A stretch of DNA of 16,697 bases, from contig JADJVI010000047.1 in NCBI GenBank assembly GCA_016710645.1, positions 1-16,697 of the forward strand. Direction: 5' to 3'. The notes under the pieces were generated by a model that saw only the letters and a list, made by a program, of their open reading frames with translations, ran no database searches and was not told the DNA's origin. Positions 1 through 6,900 of the stretch are shown piece after piece. Each line of letters starts with the position of its first letter. Position 1 is the first letter of the stretch. Source of the DNA: Actinomycetales bacterium (lineage in GTDB: Bacteria > Actinomycetota > Actinomycetes > Actinomycetales > Dermatophilaceae). The position numbers and the translations under genes were made by a program.

Positions 1-342
1 GGCAAGGTGGTGTGGGATCTGGAAGCCGCTCGCGCCAAGCGGGGTGACACCAGACCGCAATCATCCGCGTCGAGCAGCTGGCGCCGATCCCGGCCCAGGA
101 GATCGCGGCGGCGCTGCGGGCCTACCCCCAACGCGGATGTCCTTTGGGTGCAGGACGAGCCGCAGAACCAGGGCGCCTGGCCGTTCATGGCGCTCAACCT
201 GCCCGAGTTGCTTGCAGCCCAGGGCGAGACCCGCGCCTTGCGCGTCGTGAGCCGGGCCGCCTCAGCGTCGCCGGCGACGGGCTCGCACAAGATGCACGAG
301 ATCGAACAGGCCGACCTGCTCGACCGGGCGTTCACCCGCTGA
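1..342 (+). CDS. kgd: Multifunctional 2-oxoglutarate decarboxylase/dehydrogenase E1, C-terminal end (partial, two compensating indels)
   Basis: This is the last ~113 residues of a Kgd/SucA-type enzyme that decarboxylates 2-oxoglutarate in the TCA cycle. The gene enters from the left edge. The C-terminus reads LWVQDEPQNQGAWPFMALNL, then a segment with RVVSRAASASPATGSHK, which is the signature end of actinobacterial Kgd. It stops with TGA at 340-342. The frame is open throughout, but codons from about 52 to 129 are garbled. Reading from 54 in another frame restores IIRVEQLAPIPAQEIAAALR. This implies one missing base near 52-53 and one extra C in the C-run 125-129. Such a compensating pair looks like sequence error, not inactivation. 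A strong hairpin follows 21 nt after the stop. Confidence 0.9.
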   Translation, partial: GKVVWDLEAARAKRGDTRPQSSASSSWRRSRPRRSRRRCGPTPNADVLWVQDEPQNQGAWPFMALNLPELLAAQGETRALRVVSRAASASPATGSHKMHEIEQADLLDRAFTR

Positions 343-363
343 TCGACGCAGCAATACCGGTAT

Positions 364-396
364 GCCGTGCGGCTCACCCTCGGTGAGCCGCACGGC
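364..396 (+). terminator. Perfect 15-bp hairpin after kgd
   Basis: Positions 364-378 and 382-396 are exact reverse complements around a 3-nt CTC loop. A further ACCGG/CCGGT pairing (356-360 with 398-402) lies across a small internal bulge. There is no T-run, which is common for actinobacterial intrinsic terminators. It sits 21 nt after the kgd stop and 24 nt before the next start. The left arm carries the window-wide GTATGCC heptamer. Confidence 0.75.
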
Positions 397-407
397 TCCG
401 GTCGCGG

Positions 408-413
408 TAGCCT
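408..413 (+). promoter_or_regulatory. Candidate -10 box (TAGCCT) for a leaderless DUF6104 transcript
   Basis: TAGCCT fits TANNNT and lies 7 nt before GTG 421, so the predicted transcript starts at or next to the start codon. No Shine-Dalgarno sequence is visible in front of that start. No convincing -35 is seen. The placement matches the pattern at several other genes in this window. Confidence 0.4.
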
Positions 414-420
414 CCGAGGC

Positions 421-647
421 GTGTACTTCACCGATCGAGGCATCGAGGAGTTGGCCAGCCGCCGCGGGCAGGACGAGCTGAGCATGGAGCGGCTCGCCGA
501 CGCGCTGCGAACCTTGGTTGACCGCATCCCGAGTTCGAAACGGCTATCGACCGCCTGGCCACCTGGCTCGCGCGCCTCGACGACGACGAGAGTTGGGACC
601 CGGCCGACGAGCCCGATGAGCCCGACGAGCCCGACGAGAAGGAGTGA
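421..647 (+). pseudogene. DUF6104 family small protein, one frameshift
   Basis: The reading begins VYFTDRGIEELASRRGQDEL, which I recognise as the start of the DUF6104 family, short actinobacterial proteins of unknown function often found just after kgd. The expected continuation (residues PEFETAIDRLATWLARLDDD) lies in a different frame from 528. One base is therefore missing near 526-527, probably an A turning an Asn codon into the observed junction. Read through, the product is about 75 residues. It ends in an acidic Asp-Glu-Pro repeat encoded by a 9-bp tandem repeat (606-641) and stops at TGA 645-647. GTG 421 is chosen from family homology. The start has no ribosome site but has a -10-like box 7 nt upstream. 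The lesion looks like a single sequencing indel. Function unknown. Confidence 0.75.
606..641 (+). repeat. 9-bp tandem repeat encoding Asp-Glu-Pro units
   Basis: GACGAGCCC (one copy GATGAGCCC) occurs three times, followed by a partial fourth GACGAGAAG. It encodes the acidic C-terminal tail of the DUF6104 protein. The last copy supplies the AAGGAG ribosome site of the next gene. Confidence 0.7.
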
Positions 648-649
648 TC

Positions 650-1345
650 GTGGATTCCCACGCAGCGGGTGCGGGACCGGCCTGGCCGAGCGCCACCGAC
701 GGCAACCTCGGCCCTGAGTTCACCCCCAGCGCCTCCTTCAGCATCGACGAGGAGGGCCGCCGCGACGTGGGCCTGTGTTTCGTCGGTGACTCATTCACTG
801 CCGGTTATGGCGACCCCAAAGCGCTCGGATGGGTGGGGCGGGTCGTGCACCGCAGCCAACACCCGGAACTCGACCTCACGGCATACAACCTCGGGGTGCG
901 CGGGCAGGACTCCGGTGACATCGTGGGGCGCTGGCGCGCGGAATGTATGCCGCGCTGGGCGCAGCGGCACGAGCGTCGGCTCGTGGTGTCGGTGGGGCTT
1001 AACGACCTGCGCCACGGGATGTCGACCGCTAGATCACGGCTGAACCTGGCCAACATCATCGACGAGGCGACCTCTAGCGGGATCAGTCCGTTCGTCGTCG
1101 GGGTGCCCCCGAGCGCCGATCCCGAGCTCAACGAGCGAGTCCGAGTGCTCGTGCAGGCTCAGGCGGATGTCTGCTCGCGGCGTGGCGTGCCCTATGTGGA
1201 CTGCTTCGCCCCGCTCGTCAGCCACGAGCAATGGCAGACTGATCTGGCGACCGGTGACGGCGTGCATCCCGGTCAGGCGGGCTATGGCCTGCTCGCGTGG
1301 CTGGTGCTGCACGGCGGCTGGGGAGCCTGGCTGCGGGTCAGCTGA
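650..1345 (+). CDS. SGNH/GDSL-type esterase/lipase family hydrolase
   Basis: A 231-residue SGNH-hydrolase-fold protein, predicted to hydrolyse an ester or acyl bond; the substrate cannot be read from the sequence. Block I is FVGDSFTAGYGD (about residues 44-55) with the nucleophile Ser. An NLGVRG segment supplies the block II Gly. VSVGLNDLRHG gives the block III Asn. DGVHPGQAGY near the C-terminus gives the block V Asp and His. No signal peptide or membrane segment is seen, so it is probably cytoplasmic. GTG 650 is preferred because AAGGAG (639-644) lies 5 nt upstream. An in-frame GTG at 644 would overlap that ribosome site. The gene begins 2 nt after the DUF6104 stop, so the two probably form an operon. 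Its last 64 nt overlap the convergent membrane-protein gene. Confidence 0.85.
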   Translation: MDSHAAGAGPAWPSATDGNLGPEFTPSASFSIDEEGRRDVGLCFVGDSFTAGYGDPKALGWVGRVVHRSQHPELDLTAYNLGVRGQDSGDIVGRWRAECMPRWAQRHERRLVVSVGLNDLRHGMSTARSRLNLANIIDEATSSGISPFVVGVPPSADPELNERVRVLVQAQADVCSRRGVPYVDCFAPLVSHEQWQTDLATGDGVHPGQAGYGLLAWLVLHGGWGAWLRVS

Positions 1346-1755
1346 GGTCGCTGCCTTTCGCGCTCGGCTGCCGCGGTGGCCTCAGCACCCGCGGTCACGG
1401 CAGCCCAGATGGCCGCAACGATCGCCAGTGCGAGAGCAGCGCAGATGAGGTATTGCTTGGACTCCCACATGCCCCACGCCACCGGGATGAGCAGGACGTG
1501 CCACACGACGGTGGGGGTGCCGGGCCATCCCGACCTGCCGAGCCAGAGCTTGGCCAGCAGGGCCGCGCCTGCCGCGAAGAGCAGGACGAGCAGGCCCTCG
1601 GTGAGGACGCGAATCGGGTCGTCCAAACCGCCGCCGACGAAGCGCACGATCGCATAGAGGCCGAAGACGGCCATGACCAGCGCCTCGACACCACAGATGA
1701 TCGCGGCGGTGCGCCGGGCGGTGCTGGGCGAGGTGGGGAGTGAGGCTGAGGTCAC
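1282..1755 (-). CDS. Predicted four-helix integral membrane protein
   Basis: A 157-residue hypothetical protein with four hydrophobic segments, at about residues 18-41, 50-72, 82-100 and 102-123, and an Arg/Gln/Pro-rich C-terminal tail. I do not recognise the family. It looks like the small four-helix membrane proteins common in actinobacteria. The start is GTG 1755-1753 with no Shine-Dalgarno, but TAGGAT lies 7 nt upstream, suggesting a leaderless transcript. The last ~35 residues are low-complexity and overlap the hydrolase gene. A one-base shift in the short A-run around 1358-1361 would instead end the protein at the TGA complement at 1338-1340, leaving only a minimal convergent overlap. 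The true 3' end is therefore uncertain. Confidence 0.7.
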   Translation of the reverse strand: MTSASLPTSPSTARRTAAIICGVEALVMAVFGLYAIVRFVGGGLDDPIRVLTEGLLVLLFAAGAALLAKLWLGRSGWPGTPTVVWHVLLIPVAWGMWESKQYLICAALALAIVAAIWAAVTAGAEATAAAERERQRPQLTRSQAPQPPCSTSHASRP

Positions 1756-1762
1756 GCCCGAA

Positions 1763-1768
1763 ATCCTA
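1763..1768 (-). promoter_or_regulatory. Candidate -10 box (TAGGAT) for the membrane protein gene
   Basis: On the minus strand TAGGAT is followed by 7 nt and then the GTG start (1755-1753). This implies a leaderless mRNA. No clear -35 element is visible. Confidence 0.4.
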
Positions 1769-1835
1769 CGTCCCGACGTTGACCAGGCGTATTGTCACCC
1801 CCGGGTCACTGGCGACACCCGAGTTTGATCGACCC

Positions 1836-1862
1836 GGGAACAAACGTGATGCATGTCCCGTT
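1836..1862 (+). promoter_or_regulatory. Candidate SigR/SigH-type promoter upstream of whiB1
   Basis: GGGAAC at 1836-1841 and GTT at 1860-1862 are separated by exactly 18 nt. This matches the known SigR/SigH consensus GGAA(T/C)-N18-GTT. An 8-bp inverted repeat (1800-1807 with 1831-1838) overlaps the -35 element. The predicted leader to ATG 2088 would be about 220 nt and contains two short stems (1882-1887/1898-1903 and 1903-1908/1926-1931). SigH control of some WhiB-like genes is known in corynebacteria, so the link is plausible but unproven. Confidence 0.35.
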
Positions 1863-2087
1863 GCCTTGTCGTGCCCGTATGGGCCAATATAGGACGGTTG
1901 GCCTCTCAAGGACGTGAGTGCCAGGTGAGAGCCACACAAGAGTCTGCGTTGGGGGTGGGTTGTGATGGATCGCGCACGGCCGCAGTATCGGTATCAGGAC
2001 ACGTCATCAGCACGACCCGCTTCACCTCCGGCTAACCGTCGGGCCTTGCCTATCGACGCACGACCTCGAACAAGGAGCACGATCCTC

Positions 2088-2336
2088 ATGGACTGGCGCG
2101 ACCGCGCTGCCTGCCTCGATGAAGACCCCGAGCTGTTCTTCCCTATCGGGAACACCGGCCCGGCCATTCTTCAGATCGAGGAGGCCAAGGCGGTCTGCCG
2201 TCGCTGCGAGGTCATCGACACCTGCCTCAAGTGGGCCCTGGAGTCCGGCCAGGACGCGGGCGTCTGGGGTGGCCTGTCCGAAGACGAGCGTCGGGCGCTC
2301 AAGCGCCGCAACGCCCGGGCCCGCCGCGCCGGCTGA
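2088..2336 (+). CDS. whiB1: WhiB1-type iron-sulfur transcriptional regulator
   Basis: An 82-residue WhiB-like protein. Family members bind a [4Fe-4S] cluster, interact with the principal sigma factor and regulate transcription; WhiB1 of M. tuberculosis is NO-responsive and essential. The four cluster cysteines are visible: Cys9, then CRRC (37 and 40), then Cys46. The GVWGG turn and a basic C-terminal DNA-binding tail (ERRALKRRNARARR) follow. The opening MDWRDRAACLDEDPELFF is close to WhiB1 and Streptomyces WblE. ATG 2088 is chosen because AAGGAG (2072-2077) lies 10 nt upstream and because family members begin MDWR; upstream in-frame codons give no homology. It is convergent with pdtaS, the neighbour of whiB1 in M. 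tuberculosis as well. Confidence 0.95.
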   Translation: MDWRDRAACLDEDPELFFPIGNTGPAILQIEEAKAVCRRCEVIDTCLKWALESGQDAGVWGGLSEDERRALKRRNARARRAG

Positions 2337-2359
2337 CCCGGCCACTTCTCTCGACAGAT

Positions 2360-2398
2360 TGCGCCGCCTGCCCCGCTAGCCCGAGGGCAGGCGGCGCA
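2360..2398 (+). terminator. Bidirectional hairpin terminator between whiB1 and pdtaS
   Basis: Positions 2360-2373 and 2385-2398 form a perfect 14-bp GC-rich stem with an 11-nt loop. It starts 24 nt after the whiB1 stop. The loop contains the complement of the pdtaS stop codon (2376-2378) and the right arm is pdtaS coding sequence, so the pdtaS mRNA would terminate on a hairpin formed by its own last codons. There is no T-run on either strand. Confidence 0.75.
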
Positions 2399-3872
2399 GT
2401 CGTGCGGTGAACTTGACAGCGGTGCCACCCTCAGGCGGGGTCGACCAGGTGATCTTGCCGCGCAGGTCCTGCACGAGTGATTGGACGATCTGGGTTCCCA
2501 GGCCCGATCCCGCGATCGTCCGACCGGCTGGCAACTTTCCGCCGGGCAGCCCCGCGCCGTTATCGGTGACGGTCACCGTGAGCACGTCGTCGCCGTCCCG
2601 GCCCGCCTTGCGCCGCGCCTCGACCCGCACCGTGCCGCCGCTACCTCCCACCCCGTGCTCCACGGCGTTTTGGACGAGCTCGCTGACGATCATCGCGAGG
2701 GCGGTCGCGTCCTCGGCACGGACCCGACCGAAAGACCCCACCCGGGCCGCATCGACGGCTCCGCTGTGCGTGGTCACCTCGACGACCGCTCGGACCGCGC
2801 GATCAGCCACCTCGTCGAACTCCACCGTCTCGTCCAGCCCGCGACTGAGAGTCTCGTGGACCAGGGCGATGGTGCCGACCCGCCGCACTGCCTCGGCGAG
2901 AGCGGCCCGGCCTTGGCTGTCCGGCATCCGCCGGGCCTGCAGCCGCAGCAACGCCGCCACCGACTGCAGGTTGTTCTTCACCCGGTGGTGGATTTCGCGG
3001 ATCGTCGCGTCCTTGGTCATCAACTCCTGCTCGCGACGGCGCAGCTCACTGATGTCGCGCACCAGCAGGATCGCCCCCACCCGCTGGCCCACCTCGGTGA
3101 GTGGGATGGCCCGCATCGAAATGACCGCGCCGGCATTGCTCACCTCGGTGCGCCACGGTTGGCGTCCGGTGAGCACGAGCGGCATCCCTTCGTCGACCGG
3201 TGAGGTGTCGCGCAGCACGGAGGTGACGACCTGGGCCAGCGAGGCCCCGAGGATCTCCCCCAGGTGCCCGATCCGGTGCAGTGCCGACACCGCGTTGGGG
3301 CTCGCATAACTGATCTGCCCGTCCACATCGAGCCGGATCACGCCGTCGCCGACTCTCGGGGCCCCTCGACGGAGCCCGGTCGGTGCGCTGGCGTGCGGGA
3401 AGTCACCGGTGGAGATCATCCGCAGCAGCGAGTCTGCGGTAGCGAGGTAGGTCAGTTCCAGCCGGCTCGGGGTGCGCATCATCGCCAGATTGGTATGCCG
3501 GGTGATGACGGCCAGCGCGCGGCCGTTGCGAACCACGGGGATGGACTCCTCCCGCACCGGCTGGTCCTCGGACCACTCAGTGTCGCGGTCGCGCAACACC
3601 CGTTGGGTCGCGAAGCTCTCCTGGAGCATCTTGGCCCGCCGCACCGACGCCCGCGCCCCCACCTGGTCCTTGACATGCACGGTCTGACCGGTCGTGGGGC
3701 GCACGTGGGCGACGGCATGCCACGACTCGGCGTCGATGCGCACCCACAAGACCAGGTCAGCGAACGACAGGTCGGACACCAACTGCCAGTCCGAGACGAC
3801 CAGTCGGACCCAGTCCTCCTCGGCCGGGGTCAGCGCAGCATGCTCGCGGACGAGTTCGGCGAGGGTCGGCAC
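2376..3872 (-). CDS. pdtaS: PdtaS-type sensor histidine kinase
   Basis: A 498-residue cytosolic histidine kinase of the PdtaS family, which phosphorylates the RNA-binding antiterminator PdtaR in mycobacteria. The order is a GAF-like N-terminal domain (about 1-155), a PAS domain (about 170-280), a HisKA_2 dimerisation domain with IREIHHRVKNNLQSVAALLR (about 291-310, tandem His 295/296), and an HATPase domain. The HATPase domain has the N-box SELVQNAVEHG (Asn402), G1-type TDNGAGLP and the GSGLGTQIV lid motif. No transmembrane segment is present. Length and domain order match M. tuberculosis PdtaS (Rv3220c), which also adjoins whiB1. The start is GTG 3872-3870 with no Shine-Dalgarno but a -10-like TAGGCT 6 nt upstream. 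An 11-bp inverted repeat spans start and -10. It lies 80 nt downstream of gdh on the same strand. Confidence 0.93.
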   Translation of the reverse strand: MPTLAELVREHAALTPAEEDWVRLVVSDWQLVSDLSFADLVLWVRIDAESWHAVAHVRPTTGQTVHVKDQVGARASVRRAKMLQESFATQRVLRDRDTEWSEDQPVREESIPVVRNGRALAVITRHTNLAMMRTPSRLELTYLATADSLLRMISTGDFPHASAPTGLRRGAPRVGDGVIRLDVDGQISYASPNAVSALHRIGHLGEILGASLAQVVTSVLRDTSPVDEGMPLVLTGRQPWRTEVSNAGAVISMRAIPLTEVGQRVGAILLVRDISELRRREQELMTKDATIREIHHRVKNNLQSVAALLRLQARRMPDSQGRAALAEAVRRVGTIALVHETLSRGLDETVEFDEVADRAVRAVVEVTTHSGAVDAARVGSFGRVRAEDATALAMIVSELVQNAVEHGVGGSGGTVRVEARRKAGRDGDDVLTVTVTDNGAGLPGGKLPAGRTIAGSGLGTQIVQSLVQDLRGKITWSTPPEGGTAVKFTARLRRLPSG

Positions 3873-3895
3873 GGCCAGAGCCTAGCCGTGCCGAC
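3865..3895 (-). promoter_or_regulatory. Inverted repeat enclosing the pdtaS -10 box and start codon
   Basis: GTCGGCACGGC (3865-3875) and GCCGTGCCGAC (3885-3895) are perfect 11-bp inverted copies around a 9-nt centre. On the minus strand TAGGCT (3884-3879) begins at the centre and is followed by 6 nt and then GTG 3872-3870. One arm therefore covers the start codon and the other the bases just upstream of the -10. It could be an operator for pdtaS, a terminator for gdh (58 nt after its stop), or both. Confidence 0.55.
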
Positions 3896-3952
3896 ACCTG
3901 GCATCACGTGCCGAGCAGGCCGGAGCGATCAACCTGGAAGCTACCGTCGGCC

Positions 3953-6900
3953 CTACTCGGCCCCGGAACTGCGCACAAAGGCCCGGAGGGTGCGCAACGC
4001 CACCGACAACGCCGCGATATTGGGGTTTTCCAGTCGCAAGATGGCCCGCAACCCAGACCGCGCCCGGTCCAGAGCTTCCGAGTTGGCCGTGGTCCACTCC
4101 CCGAACCGAGTCTTCGCGTCGTTGCTCGGGTTGCTGGTCGCCAACACCCCGCGGGTGATGCCGTCGAGCACGGCATACAGGTCATCGCGCAAGGCGCCGC
4201 GAGCCAAGGCATCCCAGCGGTCCTCCCGTGGCAGCTGCGACACCCGGAAGAGCATGTCGTCGATGCCGAAGCGTTCGGACGCGTGGTAGTAGACGCGCAG
4301 TGTGTCCTCGATCGGTGTGTTGCTGTCGTGGGCGATGCGGACGATGTCCAACAGGGAGAACACGTCCAGCAGCGACGCGGCGCGCATGGCGAGCGGCTCG
4401 GGCGTGCCGCCTTCGACGAGTTCCTTGGCCCGCCGCTCCAGCCGGCGCCGTTCGGACCCCTGGAGGACCTGCGGCACCAGCGCGGCATACTGCGCGATCG
4501 GCTCCTGGAACAGGGCGATCTCGGCCGCGACGTCCAACTCTCCCGACCGGGTGGAGAGGAACCACCGGGCGGCGCGGTCCAGCAGCCGACGCAGTTCCAG
4601 GTACAGGGTCGTCTGGGCAGCTGTGGTGACCTGGTTGTCCAAGGACTCGACAGTGGCCAGGTAGTCGCCCAACCCGAAGATCTCACGGGTGATGACATAC
4701 GCCCGGGCGATCTGGGCCGGATCGGCACCCGTCTCCTCGGCCGCTCGGAAGGCGAAGGTCATGCCCGCTCGGTTGACCATGTTGTTGACCACGGCGTTGG
4801 TGATGATCTCGCGCCGGAGCGGATGCTTGTCCAGGCCCTCGGAGTAGTCCGCCCGGATGCGGCTCGGGAAATACTCGGCGAGGGTGCCCTCGAACCACGG
4901 GTCATCGGGCAGCGTCGAGGCGAGCACCGTGGCCTTGAGGTCGAGCTTGGCGTAAGCCACGACGACGGCGAGTTCGGGCGAACTGAGCCCCTTGCCGTTG
5001 GCCAACCGGCCGCCGATCTCGGCGTCGCTGGGAAGGAATTCCAGCCCCCGGTCGAGGTCGGCATGGCTCTCCAAGTGGTGGATCAGCCGCTGGTGGACCG
5101 CAGCCATTTCGTAGGCCTGGGCGCGGGCGTTGCCCAACAACACGTTCTGCTCGTAGTTGTCGCGCAGCACCTGATGGGCGACCTCGTCGGTCATCGACGC
5201 GAGCACCGTGTTGCGCTGCTTGATGGTGATATCGCCCTCGCGCAACAGTCGGCCCAGGAGGATCTTGATGTTGACCTCGTGGTCGCTGGTGTCGACGCCC
5301 GCCGAGTTGTCGATGGCGTCAGTGTTGAGCCGAACTCCCTTGTTGGCGGCCTCGATCCGACCCAGCTGGGTGAACCCGAGATTGCCGCCCTCGCCGACGA
5401 CTTTGACTCTCAGTTGCCCGCCATCGACGCGCACCGCATCGTTGGCGCGGTCACCGGCGGCGGCATTGCCCTCGCTGGAAGCCTTGACGTAGGTGCCGAT
5501 GCCACCGTTCCACAGCAGGTCGACCGGCGCCTTGAGCACGGCGTTGATGAGGTCGGCCGGGGTCATGCTCGTCGTGTCGGCCGGGAGGCCGAGCACCGTG
5601 ATCATCTCCGGCGTGATGGCCACGGATTTGGCCGAGCGGGCGAAGACCCCGCCACCGGCCGAGATGAGCGATGCGTCGTAGTCGGCCCACGACGACCGGG
5701 GCAGCTCGAACAGCCGCTGCCGCTCGGCATACGAGGTCGCTGCGTCCGGGGTGGGGTCGATGAAGACGTGCCGGTGGTCGAACGCCGCGACGAGGCGGAT
5801 GTGTTCGGAGCACAGCATGCCGTTGCCGAAGACGTCGCCGCTCATGTCGCCGATGCCGACGCAGGTGAAGTCCTCCGTCTGGGTGTCGATGCCCATCTCG
5901 CGGAAGTGCCGCTTGACCGACTCCCACGCCCCACGAGCGGTGATGCCCATGCCCTTGTGGTCGTAGCCGACCGAGCCACCGGAGGCGAAGGCGTCATCGA
6001 GCCAGAAGCCGTATTCCTGCGCCTTGGCGTTGGCGATGTCCGAGAACGTCGCCGTGCCCTTGTCGGCGGCCACCACGAGATAGGAGTCGTCGGCGTCGTG
6101 CCGGACCACGTCGACAGGCGGGACGATGGCGTCACCGACCCGGTTGTCGGTGAGGTCGATCAGACCCGAGATGAACCACTGGTAGGCGCCCTTGCCCTCG
6201 GCCAACCAGGCGTCTCGATCAACGGCCGGGTCCGGGAGGTTCTTGGCGAAGAAACCACCCTTAGAGCCGGTCGGCACGATGACGGAGTTCTTGACCATCT
6301 GAGCCTTGACCAGCCCGAGCACCTCGGTGCGGAAGTCCTCGCGACGGTCGCTCCACCTCAAGCCACCGCGGGCCACCTTGCCGAAGCGCAGGTGCACACC
6401 CTCGACCCGCGGGCTGTAGACCCAGATCTCGAACATCGGGCGGGGGGCCGGTAGCTCGGGCATCGCCTTGGGGTCGAGCTTGAGCGAGAAGTAGGGCTTG
6501 GGCGCCCCGTTCGCGTCCACCTGGTAGTAGTTCGTGCGCAACGAGGCCTTGATGACGCCCAGCAGGGAGCGGACGATGCGGTCGTGGTCGAGCGAACTCA
6601 CCTCGACCAGCGCGTCGAGGATCCGCTGGACGACCGCCTCTGAGGCATCGGCGCGATCAGCGCCGGCCTGACCGGCATACCGGCTGGGGTCGAAGCGGGT
6701 CTCGAACAGCTCGACGAGCATCCGGGCGATGTCATGGTTGGCGACCAGCGCCTGCTCGACGTAGTCCTGGGAGAAGGTGGCCTGGGTCTGGCGGAGGTAC
6801 TTGGCCAGCGCCCGCAGCACGGTTACCTGCCGCCAGGTGAGGCCGGCCTCGAGAACCAGCGCGTTGAAACCGTCGGACTCCGCGTCACCGCGCCAGACCG

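Noticed and set aside
1297..1743. 148-codon plus-strand frame opposite the membrane protein
   Set aside because: Low-complexity Gly/Asp/Arg composition with no motif; the opposite strand encodes clear hydrophobic helices.
1853..2035. 60-codon frame in the whiB1 upstream region as a possible leader peptide
   Set aside because: Its ATG lies before the predicted transcription start and has no ribosome site; nothing in the peptide suggests an attenuator.
3908..6454. 848-codon open frame on the plus strand inside gdh
   Set aside because: It is antisense to the conserved gdh coding sequence. Its composition (rich in Val, Asp, Arg, Gly, His) is typical of a shadow frame in GC-rich DNA, and no family motif is seen.
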